From contig CAWGEV010000006.1 of assembly GCA_963821705.1 (NCBI GenBank), forward strand, positions 310,001 through 374,000: a stretch of 64,000 nt of DNA, in the 5' to 3' direction. The notes beneath the pieces were generated by a model. The model made no database searches, was not told the origin of the DNA, and worked only from the letters and a program-made list of their open reading frames with translations. The DNA is from DASUPK01 sp963821705. GTDB taxonomy: Bacteria > Actinomycetota > Thermoleophilia > Solirubrobacterales > 70-9. The position numbers and the translations under genes are program-made. This document shows, in pieces, positions 38,770 to 46,123 of this stretch (position 1 is the stretch's first letter; each line of letters starts with the position of its first letter).

Positions 38770-40185
38770 CTAGCCGCGCTCGAACATGCGCTTGCGCTCG
38801 TAGTCCGTGACCACCTTGTCGAACAGCCCCTGCTCGAGCTGCCCGTAGTTCAGGTAGTGCTTGTGGACCGACTCGCCGAACGCCTTCCTCGCGAAGTCGC
38901 TCTTCCCCCAGAGGTCGACCGCCTCGCGGAGCGAGGACGGGAACGCCTCTGCCTCGCCGGCTTCGTAGGCGTTGCCCTTGAGCTCGGGCCCGGGGTCCGT
39001 CTTGTTCTCGATCCCGTCCAGACCGGCGGCGAGCAGCGCGGCGAAGGCCAGGTACGGGTTGGCGTCGGCGCCGGGGATCCGGCACTCGACCCGGCGGGAT
39101 TGGCCGTGGCCCACGACCCGGAAGCCACAGGTCCGGTTGTCCCGGCCCCATGAGACCGAGGTCGGCGCCCAGCTCTCGGCCGCATATCGTTTGTAGGAGT
39201 TGACCGCCGGAGCAACGAAGAGGGCGAGGTCGCGGATGTGGTTTCGCATCCCGCCGATGAAGTGCATGAACGCGTCGGTCTCCTCGCCCTTGTCGTCCAC
39301 GAACACGCTCTTGCCGTCCTTGCCGACCAGGCTCTGGTGGAGATGGCAGGAGCTCCCGATGTCGTCCTCGGAGGGCTTTGCCATGAAGCTCGCCGAGACG
39401 TCGTTCAGGAAAGCGATCTCCTTGACGCCGTTCTTGTAGATCGTGTGGCGATCCGCGGCCGTGACGGCGTCCGCGTACCGGAAGTTGACCTCGTGCTGGC
39501 CGTACCAGGCCTCTCCCTTGGAGAACTCGACCGGGATACCCGCGCCCTGCATGCCGCGGCGGATCGCGCCGAGGTACTGCTCGTCCATCGTGGTGGCGAG
39601 GATGTGGTAGTCGAGGATGTACGGGATCGTCGGGGTGAGGTCCTTGTAGCCCTTCTCCCAGGCCTCGGCGTAGCTCTCCTTGTAGAGGTAGAACTCGAGC
39701 TCCGAGGCAGCGTAGGGCGTGAAGCCCATCTCCTGGGCCTTCTCGTAGATGGCGATCAGGACCTGCCGCGGAGAGGCGACCACCGGGCTGCCGTCCTCGT
39801 TGACGACGTCGGCGAGCACCATCGCCGTGCGGTCGAGCCAGGGGATGACGCGCAGCGTCGACATGTCGGGCTTGATCCCGAAGTCCCCGTAGCCGTCCTC
39901 CCAGTTCGCCATCTCATAGCCCGGGAGCGGCTCCATGTCCATGTCCAGGGCGAGCAGGTAGTTGCAGCCCTCGACGCCGTGGCCGACGGCCTCCTCGAGG
40001 AAGTAGTCGATCTCGATCCGCTTGCCGAAGAGGCGCCCCTGCATGTCGGTGAAGGCGGTGACGACCGTATCGATCGTGCCCTCCTCGCCGGCCTTCTTCA
40101 GCTCGTCCAGCGAGAGCATGCCTCGCGTCCCGCCGGGACCGCCGGGCCTGGGAGCAGCTTCCTTGCTCTTCTCCCCTGATGCCAC
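38770..40185 (-). CDS. Glutamine synthetase family protein (gamma-glutamylpolyamine synthetase-like)
   Basis: 471 residues. Grasp fold: 'TAFTDMQGRLFGKRI', catalytic 'AASELEFYLY' (ExE), 'GQHEVNFRYADAVTAADRHTIYKNGVKEIA', 'GSSCHLHQSLVGKDGKS', 'NSYKRY', 'RVECRIPGADANPYLAFAA'. Metal-binding glutamates and histidine are present. The adenylylation-loop tyrosine typical of GlnA1 is absent, and the neighbours (aldehyde dehydrogenase, SDR) favour a GlnA3/PuuA-like enzyme that gamma-glutamylates a polyamine or amine. An in-frame ATG at 40119 is a possible later start. It is divergent from 40210. Confidence 0.85.
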   Translation of the reverse strand: MASGEKSKEAAPRPGGPGGTRGMLSLDELKKAGEEGTIDTVVTAFTDMQGRLFGKRIEIDYFLEEAVGHGVEGCNYLLALDMDMEPLPGYEMANWEDGYGDFGIKPDMSTLRVIPWLDRTAMVLADVVNEDGSPVVASPRQVLIAIYEKAQEMGFTPYAASELEFYLYKESYAEAWEKGYKDLTPTIPYILDYHILATTMDEQYLGAIRRGMQGAGIPVEFSKGEAWYGQHEVNFRYADAVTAADRHTIYKNGVKEIAFLNDVSASFMAKPSEDDIGSSCHLHQSLVGKDGKSVFVDDKGEETDAFMHFIGGMRNHIRDLALFVAPAVNSYKRYAAESWAPTSVSWGRDNRTCGFRVVGHGQSRRVECRIPGADANPYLAFAALLAAGLDGIENKTDPGPELKGNAYEAGEAEAFPSSLREAVDLWGKSDFARKAFGESVHKHYLNYGQLEQGLFDKVVTDYERKRMFERG

Positions 40186-40209
40186 GCCCGGACCCTATAT
40201 CGTCGGCGT

Positions 40210-41580
40210 ATGGCGAGCAAGGACGCGATCCAGGTGATCGAGCCTGCCACTGAAGAGGTGATGGCAGAGCTGCCCAGGGCGGGCGTCGCGGAGACTGACG
40301 CCGCCATCGATCGCGCCAAGGGGGCCTTCCCGGCCTGGCGGGCGATGGCCCCGGGAGACCGCTCCGCGCTGCTCCACGAGCTCGCCGACGCGATCGAGGC
40401 CCGCGTCGAGGACCTCGCGCAGATCGAGGCCCGCAACGCCGGCAAGCCGATCTCCGACGCCCGCGGCGAGATGGGGATGGTGGTCGAGACGTTCCGCTAC
40501 TACGCCGGGGCGCCCGAGCGCCTGACCGGCAAGACGATCCCCGTGGCGGGCGGCGTCGACATGACCTTCCGCGAGCCGCTCGGCGTCGTCGGCCTGATCA
40601 CACCGTGGAACTTCCCGCTCACGATCGCATCCTGGAAGCTCGCGCCGGCCCTGGCGGCCGGCAACACGATCGTGCTGAAGCCGGCCGAGCTGACGCCGCT
40701 CACCGCCGTCGAGCTGGAGAAGATCGCGGTCGAGGCCGGCCTGCCGAAGGGCGTCCTGAACGTCGTTCCTGGCAAGGGAAGCGTCGCCGGCCAGCGGATC
40801 GTCGAGCATCCCGACGTCGCCAAGGTCGCCTTCACCGGCTCGACCGAGGTCGGGCGCGGGATCGCCCAGGCGGCCGCCGCGACGATCAAACGGGTCACGC
40901 TCGAGCTGGGCGGCAAGTCGGCCAACGTGATCTTCGGGGACGCCGACCTCGAGGCCGCGGCCTCCGCGGCGCCGCCGGCGGTCTTCGGCAACGCGGGGCA
41001 GGACTGCTGCGCGCGCTCGCGCATCCTGGTGGAGCGCTCGGCGATGGACGAGTTCATGTCGGCGCTGCACAAGGCGGTGACCTCGATCAAGGTCGGGGAC
41101 CCGCTCGAGGAGTCGACCCAGATGGGCCCCGTGATCTCGGCCGATCAGCTGGAGACCGTGTCCTCGTATGTGAATGGCGATGCCCCGGTGGCCTTCCGCG
41201 GCTCGGCGCCGGACGGCCCCGGCTACTGGTTCCCGCCGACGGTCCTGGCCCCGGTCTCCAACGACGACCGCCCGGCTCGCGAGGAGATCTTCGGCCCGGT
41301 CGCCTGCGTGATCCCCTTCGATGACGAGGCCGAGGCGATCCGGATCGCCAACGACACCATCTACGGTCTCTCGGGGTCCGTCTGGACCCGCGACGGCGCC
41401 AAGGCCCTGCGGGTGGCGCGCGCGGTCGAGACCGGCGTGATCTCGATCAACTCGAACACCTCGGTGCGGGTCTCGACGCCGTTCGGCGGCTTCAAGCAGT
41501 CGGGCATCGGCAGGGAACTGGGGCCCGACGCGCTCGACGCCTACAGCGAGGTGAAGAACGTCTACTACGCAACCGACTGA
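40210..41580 (+). CDS. Aldehyde dehydrogenase (PuuC/betaine-aldehyde type)
   Basis: 456 residues, complete. 'ITPWNFPLTIASWKLAPALAAGNT' (NAD site), E232 in 'LELGGKSANV', catalytic C266 in 'NAGQDCCARS', 'EEIFGPV' and 'PFGGFKQSGIGRELG'. Next to a gamma-glutamyl-amine-synthetase-like gene, so likely oxidises gamma-glutamyl-aminoaldehyde or another aminoaldehyde with NAD(P). Start codon only 24 bp from the divergent gene at 40185. Confidence 0.92.
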   Translation: MASKDAIQVIEPATEEVMAELPRAGVAETDAAIDRAKGAFPAWRAMAPGDRSALLHELADAIEARVEDLAQIEARNAGKPISDARGEMGMVVETFRYYAGAPERLTGKTIPVAGGVDMTFREPLGVVGLITPWNFPLTIASWKLAPALAAGNTIVLKPAELTPLTAVELEKIAVEAGLPKGVLNVVPGKGSVAGQRIVEHPDVAKVAFTGSTEVGRGIAQAAAATIKRVTLELGGKSANVIFGDADLEAAASAAPPAVFGNAGQDCCARSRILVERSAMDEFMSALHKAVTSIKVGDPLEESTQMGPVISADQLETVSSYVNGDAPVAFRGSAPDGPGYWFPPTVLAPVSNDDRPAREEIFGPVACVIPFDDEAEAIRIANDTIYGLSGSVWTRDGAKALRVARAVETGVISINSNTSVRVSTPFGGFKQSGIGRELGPDALDAYSEVKNVYYATD

Positions 41581-41583
41581 GGA

Positions 41584-41627
41584 GGGTCAGGTCTTGCACA
41601 CGACATGTTGGATGCAAGACCTGACCC
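41584..41627. repeat. REP-like inverted repeat, 15-bp perfect arms
   Basis: GGGTCAGGTCTTGCA (41584-41598) and TGCAAGACCTGACCC (41613-41627) are perfect reverse complements around a 14-base loop. It lies between the aldehyde dehydrogenase and SDR genes, right up to the SDR ribosome site. The GTCAGGTCTTGCA / TGCAAGACCTGAC sequence resembles REP palindromes mobilised by TnpA_REP transposases, from memory; it may also act as a terminator. Confidence 0.75.
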
Positions 41628-41640
41628 CGGGAAGGGAGTG

Positions 41641-42384
41641 ATGGGTCGACTTGACGACAAGGTCTGTGTGATCACCGGCGCCGCGAGCGGGATCGGCGCC
41701 GAGACGGCGCGGCTGTTCGCCGACGAGGGCGCCCGCGTGGTCGGCGTCGACCTGGCGGAGGGCGCCGAGGGAGATCTGGCGCTCCAGGCGGACGTCGCCG
41801 ATGAGGACTCGGTTCGGGAGATGTACGCGAGGGCGGCGAAGGAGATGGGCCGCATCGACGTCCTCTTCAACAACGCGGGAATCAGCCCCGACGACGACGT
41901 CTCGGTCCTCGACACCTCGCTCGAGGCCTGGCAGCGCGTCCAGGACGTGAACCTCAAGTCCGTCTTCCTCTGCTGCAAGCACGGCATCCCGCATCTGCTC
42001 GAGGCGGGCGGCGGCTCGGTGATCAATACCGCCTCGTTCGTCGCGGTGATGGGCGCCGCGACCTCGCAGATCTCCTACACCGCCTCGAAGGGCGGCGTGC
42101 TGGCGCTCTCACGCGAGCTCGGCGTCGAGTTCGGCAAGCAGGGCGTGCGCGTCAACGCCCTCTGCCCCGGTCCCGTCAACACGCCGCTGCTCCAGGAGCT
42201 TTTCGCGAAGGACCCGGAGAAGGCGGCACGCCGGCTGGTCCACCTGCCGATGGGGCGCTTCGCCGAGGCGAGGGAGATCGCACAGGGTGCGCTCTTCCTG
42301 GCGAGCGACGACAGCTCCTACGTGACCGCGTCGACCTTCCTGGTCGACGGTGGGCTCTCCGGCGCGTACGTCACGCCCGAATAG
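41641..42384 (+). CDS. Short-chain dehydrogenase/reductase
   Basis: Start at ATG 41641 after GGGAAGGGAG (41629-41638). 247 residues. Classical SDR: cofactor motif T-G-A-A-S-G-I-G (about 14-21), 'NNAG', Ser in 'NTASFVAV', Y-T-A-S-K active site, 'CPGPVNTPL' and C-terminal 'DGGLSGAYVTPE'. An Asp at the end of strand 2 (VVGVDL) indicates NAD. Probably an alcohol or polyol dehydrogenase co-expressed with 40210; substrate unknown. Its 3' end overlaps the convergent TetR gene by 14 bp. Confidence 0.9.
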   Translation: MGRLDDKVCVITGAASGIGAETARLFADEGARVVGVDLAEGAEGDLALQADVADEDSVREMYARAAKEMGRIDVLFNNAGISPDDDVSVLDTSLEAWQRVQDVNLKSVFLCCKHGIPHLLEAGGGSVINTASFVAVMGAATSQISYTASKGGVLALSRELGVEFGKQGVRVNALCPGPVNTPLLQELFAKDPEKAARRLVHLPMGRFAEAREIAQGALFLASDDSSYVTASTFLVDGGLSGAYVTPE

Positions 42385-42949
42385 CGGCAAGGATCCGCTT
42401 CGCGGTCGCGACCAGGTCCGCCCGGCTCACCTCCGTGTGGTCGAGCGACCAGAGCGCCACGCCGGCGCCGCCTGCCCGCAGGAACTCCGCCAGCGGCTCC
42501 ACCTGTTTCTTTGGGACTCCGTTCTGCGAGGCGATGAAGCCGGCGAGCACCTCGCGCGCTCGATCCTGGTTCGCGCGCCGGAAGGCGTGGATCTCGTCGT
42601 CCCCGCCCGAGTCCCGGAACATCATCCGCCAGGCGTAGCCGTGCTCGGACACGTAGGCGAACCAGGTCTCCAGGATCGCCTCGACCCGCGCATCGAAGGG
42701 CAGGTCGGCGGGCACCCGCTCGAAGAAGCGGGGCAGGTCCTCGCGGTGGCGCTCGAGCAGCGCGAGGTAGAGCGCCTTCTTCGAGTCGAAGTGCCGGTAC
42801 AGCACCGGCTTCGTGACCTTCGAAGCCGCGGCGATCTGATCGAGCGTCGTCCGCGCGTAGCCGCGCTCGCCGAACAGCCGGCCGGCCGATTCGAGGATCA
42901 GCTCCCGGCGCTCGGCGCCGGGCAGACGCTTCTGGGGCTTGGTCGCCAT
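42371..42949 (-). CDS. TetR/AcrR-family transcriptional repressor
   Basis: 192 residues. N-terminal helix-turn-helix (about 14-60, 'ILESAGRLFGERGYARTTLDQIAAASKVTKPVLYRHFDSKKAL') and all-helical ligand domain. Upstream is the palindrome at 42965-42984, which it probably binds to control itself and the divergent DUF4383 gene (43013). Confidence 0.9.
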   Translation of the reverse strand: MATKPQKRLPGAERRELILESAGRLFGERGYARTTLDQIAAASKVTKPVLYRHFDSKKALYLALLERHREDLPRFFERVPADLPFDARVEAILETWFAYVSEHGYAWRMMFRDSGGDDEIHAFRRANQDRAREVLAGFIASQNGVPKKQVEPLAEFLRAGGAGVALWSLDHTEVSRADLVATAKRILAAIRA

Positions 42950-42964
42950 CTCGTGATTCTTGCT

Positions 42965-42984
42965 AAGTTACCGGACAGTAACTT
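42965..42984. promoter_or_regulatory. TetR operator (perfect palindrome)
   Basis: AAGTTAC-CGGACA-GTAACTT, 7-bp perfect arms with a 6-bp spacer, 16 bp upstream of the TetR start and 28 bp upstream of the divergent gene, a classical autorepressor layout. Confidence 0.8.
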
Positions 42985-43012
42985 GCTGACGGCCGAAAGA
43001 CCACTTCAACCC

Positions 43013-43447
43013 GTGCAGTGGGCCGCGATCCTCGGCTCGATCGCCGTTCTGGTCTGGAGCGTGCCCGGGCTGATCGCCAATCCCGACTTCCACATCGGCA
43101 ACTCGGCCACCTCGGTCCGCGTGCTCGGGGTGGACATGAACGGCTGGCACGCCGTCTCGGGCTTCCTCGTCGCGGTCCCGGGATTGTTCGCTGCCCTCCG
43201 GCGGTCCTGGTCCGCGCTCTTCAACGTGGCCGCTGCGTTCGCCCTCCTCTCCACCGCCCTCTGGGCGACGCTCAGCACCCGGGTGGCCGCCGGCCTCTTC
43301 TACTTCCCCCACGGCGACGCGGACGCGCTCCTTCACCTCGGCACTTCGATGATCTTCCTGGCCGGGGCGGCGCACTACTACCTCGTCACGCAGCGACGGG
43401 CGCGGCTTCGCCATCAGATCGCGGCCACAAGCGGCCGCCACCAATAA
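43013..43447 (+). CDS. DUF4383 membrane protein
   Basis: 144 residues from GTG 43013 (VQWAAILGSIAVLVWSVPGL). Four membrane helices; 'IANPDFHIGNSATSVRVLGVDMNGWHAVSGFL' matches the DUF4383 pattern of F-x-I-G and N-G-W-H. A TTG at 42983 is in frame but lies inside the operator. Likely controlled by the TetR at 42371. Function of the family unknown. Confidence 0.8.
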   Translation: MQWAAILGSIAVLVWSVPGLIANPDFHIGNSATSVRVLGVDMNGWHAVSGFLVAVPGLFAALRRSWSALFNVAAAFALLSTALWATLSTRVAAGLFYFPHGDADALLHLGTSMIFLAGAAHYYLVTQRRARLRHQIAATSGRHQ

Positions 43448-43503
43448 CCGCTCGGGGCTTCGCCACTCGCTCAAGGCGGAGCGGCCTGGTGTCCGCCCCC
43501 CTT

Positions 43504-43553
43504 CCACGCATAGAGGCGTGGTGTTCAGAAGCGCCGCTTTCGTCCAAAGCGGC
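43504..43553. repeat. Two adjacent hairpins, second is a copy of the CGTCCAAAGC palindrome
   Basis: CCACGC-ATAGAG-GCGTGG (43504-43521) and GCCGCTTT-CGTCC-AAAGCGGC (43533-43553, 8-bp perfect stem). The second recurs around 43884, 45985, 47421, 47790 and 48672. Located between genes at 43447 and 43598. Confidence 0.7.
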
Positions 43554-43597
43554 GGTGGCCGAAATAGGATCGGCTCCAAACGACGGAGGAGGGCGCC

Positions 43598-43885
43598 ATG
43601 TTTGCTGTGATCGGACGAGTCGAGCTGAAGCCGGATCGAGCGGAGGAAGCTCTTGCCATGATCGGCGAACGTGGAGTGGCAATGCTGCAGGGAATGTCGG
43701 GGTCGAACGCCGGCTACTGGGCGCGCAACTTGGACGGTGATGAAATCCAACACTCCTTCTGGCTCTTCGACACTGAGGAGAATGCTCGCGACGCCGAAGC
43801 TACGTTCAAGACCTTGCGGGAGATACCCGATGCACCGGCGACGTTCGTGAGCGTCGACGTTTGTGAAATCGTCGGCGAGGCCTAG
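43598..43885 (+). CDS. Small ABM/ferredoxin-like domain protein
   Basis: 95 residues. 'FAVIGRVELKPDRAEEALAMI' and 'FWLFDTEENARDAEATFKTLREIP' resemble the antibiotic-biosynthesis-monooxygenase / dimeric alpha-beta-barrel fold; no haem or catalytic residues identified. ATG 43598 follows GGAGGAGG. The stop lies in the hairpin at 43884. Confidence 0.72.
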   Translation: MFAVIGRVELKPDRAEEALAMIGERGVAMLQGMSGSNAGYWARNLDGDEIQHSFWLFDTEENARDAEATFKTLREIPDAPATFVSVDVCEIVGEA

Positions 43886-43907
43886 CCGCTTCTCGTCCAA
43901 AGCGGCT
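43884..43907. repeat. CGTCCAAAGC palindrome, copy at end of gene
   Basis: AGCCGCTT-CTCGTCCA-AAGCGGCT, 8-bp perfect stem, overlapping the stop of the gene at 43598; possible terminator and a member of the dispersed palindrome family. Confidence 0.7.
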
Positions 43908-43987
43908 ATTCCGGAGTTCCCCTCCTAGCCGCCGAGAGTCCTCTTTCACGCGGAAGGGAAGCGCCGGAAGGGACCGCCTCACGCCAC

Positions 43988-44242
43988 TTATCGGTCCGAG
44001 TCCCGCGGTCGGGATCGCTGCTGAGTTCGCGAGCGCGGATCTTTAAGTGGCGGTTTTGCAGGCAACGGGGCGGATACGGTTCCCGAGCGCTTCCCGTACA
44101 GCTTCTCGTAGACCTCCCCCTCTACCCGTTCGGGATCGAGGTTTCGCGTCTCCCTCGCTTCGGTCGCGCGTATTGAGCGCAGCAGCGCCACGGCCGCCAC
44201 GGCAATGACGGCTACCCCGAACAAGAGGAGGGCGATCACCAC
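43988..44242 (-). CDS. Small single-helix membrane protein
   Basis: 84 residues, start GTG 44242. N-terminal membrane helix (2-20, 'VIALLLFGVAVIAVAAVALL') followed by a charged cytosolic tail with Arg and Pro (QQRSRPRDSDR). No family recognised; moderate coding likelihood. Confidence 0.5.
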   Translation of the reverse strand: MVIALLLFGVAVIAVAAVALLRSIRATEARETRNLDPERVEGEVYEKLYGKRSGTVSAPLPAKPPLKDPRSRTQQRSRPRDSDR

Positions 44243-44745
44243 GGGGCGATCGTAGGCGCCGGGCGATGCTCCACCGGGCGACGCTAAGCAGCCACGGGCT
44301 CGCTACTCACCCGGCACCCCTCGAAGCATCTCTGCAGTCATTGTCCCGCCCGCTGCGGAAAACTTAGGAGGTCGGAGTAAGGTAGTTGGGCTCGCGCTGC
44401 GGCCAGATCACTTTTCCTCGGTGCCGGCGTATCGACTTCGCTCGCTGGGTCATCCCTCTTCCTTCCGTGCGACCCGCAACAGAGGGCACGAAAGGTCTGA
44501 TGTCTTATGACCGGCAGCAAGCTGTCCCAACGAGCAGCACGACGGCGCGGCGAGTTGCATCACGCCGACGGCGACCGTCGTGTCGCCCTAGCGCTTGAAG
44601 CACACCGCCACCTGAACACCTCCGGCTCAGGCCTGGCCTTATCCAGAGCCGAGAGGGGGAGACAGCGGCAATGACCGAAACGACTCCCTAGCTCTCTGAG
44701 ATCCTCGTCGAGTCGGAGCTGTCGCGTGCCCAGCAGCGCCTTTCG
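44243..44745. other. Intergenic stretch with no convincing gene
   Basis: About 500 bp. Short open frames on both strands lack similarity to anything I recognise. Near the right end, GAGAGGGGGAGACAGCGGCAATGACC (44653-44676 approximately) looks like a ribosome site and ATG, but that frame stops after six codons (TAG at 44690), just before the methyltransferase frame. Confidence 0.5.
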
Positions 44746-45660
44746 GTGTTGGCTGCCGCAGTTCGTAATCACGAGGACGGAAAGCGCGAGTGGCCCTTCT
44801 CGACGTTCGATGTATCTAGGGGCACCCCGAGTCGGCATCCTGCTGAACCAAAGGGGTTGGTGACATTGCGGAGGGAAGCTCCTCCGAAGCCGACTGCCGC
44901 CGAGCGCGAGGTGGCTGATCTGCTGCCGATCGAGGCCGATCCCGACGCGGCCAGAGCCGTCCTGGATCGCGTCCCCCTCTGGTTCCACACCTTCTCGCTC
45001 GACCACTGCGACCAGCTCTATACGCCCGGCGTCGCCCGCAACCACCGCTACCGGATCCCCGCCCTTCCCGAGGACTTCAGCGGCATGAGCGTGCTCGACG
45101 TCGGAACCTTCGACGGCTTCTACGCATTCCTCGCCGAAGCCCGTGGCGCGCGGCGAGTCGTCGCGGTGGACAACGAGCAGTACAGGGCGTGGGTCCGGGC
45201 GCGCTGGGGTATCGAGCTTGAGGGGGGCGAGGGGTTCACAGCGATCCGGGAGTTGCTCCACTCGACAGTCGAGTACCGTCGTCTCAACGCCTTCGATCTC
45301 GACCAGCTCGAGGAAACGTTCGACTTCATCCTCTGCTTCGGGATCCTGCACCGGGTAGACAACCCGATGGGCCTGCTCAAGGTGCTTCGACGGCGCCTCT
45401 CGGCCGAAGGGCGGGTGCTTCTCGAGACCCACGGCTCACCGGATCAGACGCTCGGCTCCCCACCGGCTATCCACGCCTACGAGGCAGGCGAGGTCTACGC
45501 TCACGATGACTTCGTGTACTGGGGCTTCACCCCCGCAGGTTTGGACGCGATGGCCTGCCGTGCGGACTACGAGGGCTTCGAGCTGATCGACGCACCGGTC
45601 ATCGACGGTCATCCGCGTGTCATCGGAACGTTGCGCGGCCCCGCCATGCGTCGCCCCTAG
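44746..45660 (+). CDS. SAM-dependent methyltransferase (CmoB/DUF1698-like)
   Basis: 304 residues from GTG 44746. Rossmann MTase core: 'HRYRIPALPEDFSGMSVLDVGTFDGFYAFLAEARGARRVVAVDNEQY' (motif I D-V-G-T-F-D-G), 'FDFILCFGILHRVDNPMGLLK', closest to tRNA U34 carboxymethyltransferase-like DUF1698 enzymes though it may act on another substrate. The 40 residues before 'LLPIEADPD' are not conserved; GTG 44860 is a possible shorter start. In frame upstream, the stop at 44690 separates an ATG with a good ribosome site from this frame. Confidence 0.8.
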   Translation: MLAAAVRNHEDGKREWPFSTFDVSRGTPSRHPAEPKGLVTLRREAPPKPTAAEREVADLLPIEADPDAARAVLDRVPLWFHTFSLDHCDQLYTPGVARNHRYRIPALPEDFSGMSVLDVGTFDGFYAFLAEARGARRVVAVDNEQYRAWVRARWGIELEGGEGFTAIRELLHSTVEYRRLNAFDLDQLEETFDFILCFGILHRVDNPMGLLKVLRRRLSAEGRVLLETHGSPDQTLGSPPAIHAYEAGEVYAHDDFVYWGFTPAGLDAMACRADYEGFELIDAPVIDGHPRVIGTLRGPAMRRP

Positions 45661-45788
45661 ATCGAATCGGGCCCGATATGTCGCTCGCTACGACGCACGG
45701 ATAGTCGAACGAACTCATCTTCCTGCTTAACGGGAGGGCGGTGTCGCTTCGCGCGAGAAGGAGAACCGGCGCGAAAACCGCTGCTTTC

Positions 45789-45977
45789 CATGGAGGGTGT
45801 CGCACAAAGGGCGCTGGCGAGAGGTACCCCTACGCGTGCTGAGGTGGCTTCAGCGGTCGACGAGAGTCCACCAAGGGGCGAAGTTGGCACCCTGCAAGTG
45901 ACTCGTCGTCCCGTTTCTAAAGAGGCCTCACACGAGCTCTCACGGCCTCACTTTGGGTTTGTGCGACAGCCTCCATG
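45789..45977. mobile_element. MITE-like element with imperfect 20-bp terminal inverted repeats
   Basis: CATGGAGGGTGTCGCACAAA (45789-45807/8) and its reverse complement TTTGTGCGACAGCCTCCATG (45958-45977) differ at one base; arms enclose about 150 bp without a recognisable gene. No target duplication identified. Its right end runs into the palindrome at 45985. Together with the dispersed hairpins in 43.5-48.7 kb it suggests small non-autonomous repeat spread. Call is tentative. Confidence 0.5.
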
Positions 45978-45984
45978 CGAAGCG

Positions 45985-46004
45985 CCGCTTCTCGTCCAAA
46001 GCGG
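45985..46004. repeat. CGTCCAAAGC palindrome copy
   Basis: CCGCTT-CTCGTCCA-AAGCGG just to the right of the MITE-like element, 120 bp before the start at 46124. Confidence 0.65.
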
Positions 46005-46123
46005 TAGCGGGCAGATGGGGCAGAGGCGGAGCCCCCGGGCGTCATCTTTCATCATCCTTGGATCAATCGAGCCTAGGCTTTCTCAGGTGGGTGATCTGCG
46101 GCAGTCTGGTGCCGGTCCTGCCC

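Noticed and set aside
44338..44520. 60-codon minus-strand frame
   Set aside because: No start signal or similarity; kept as intergenic.
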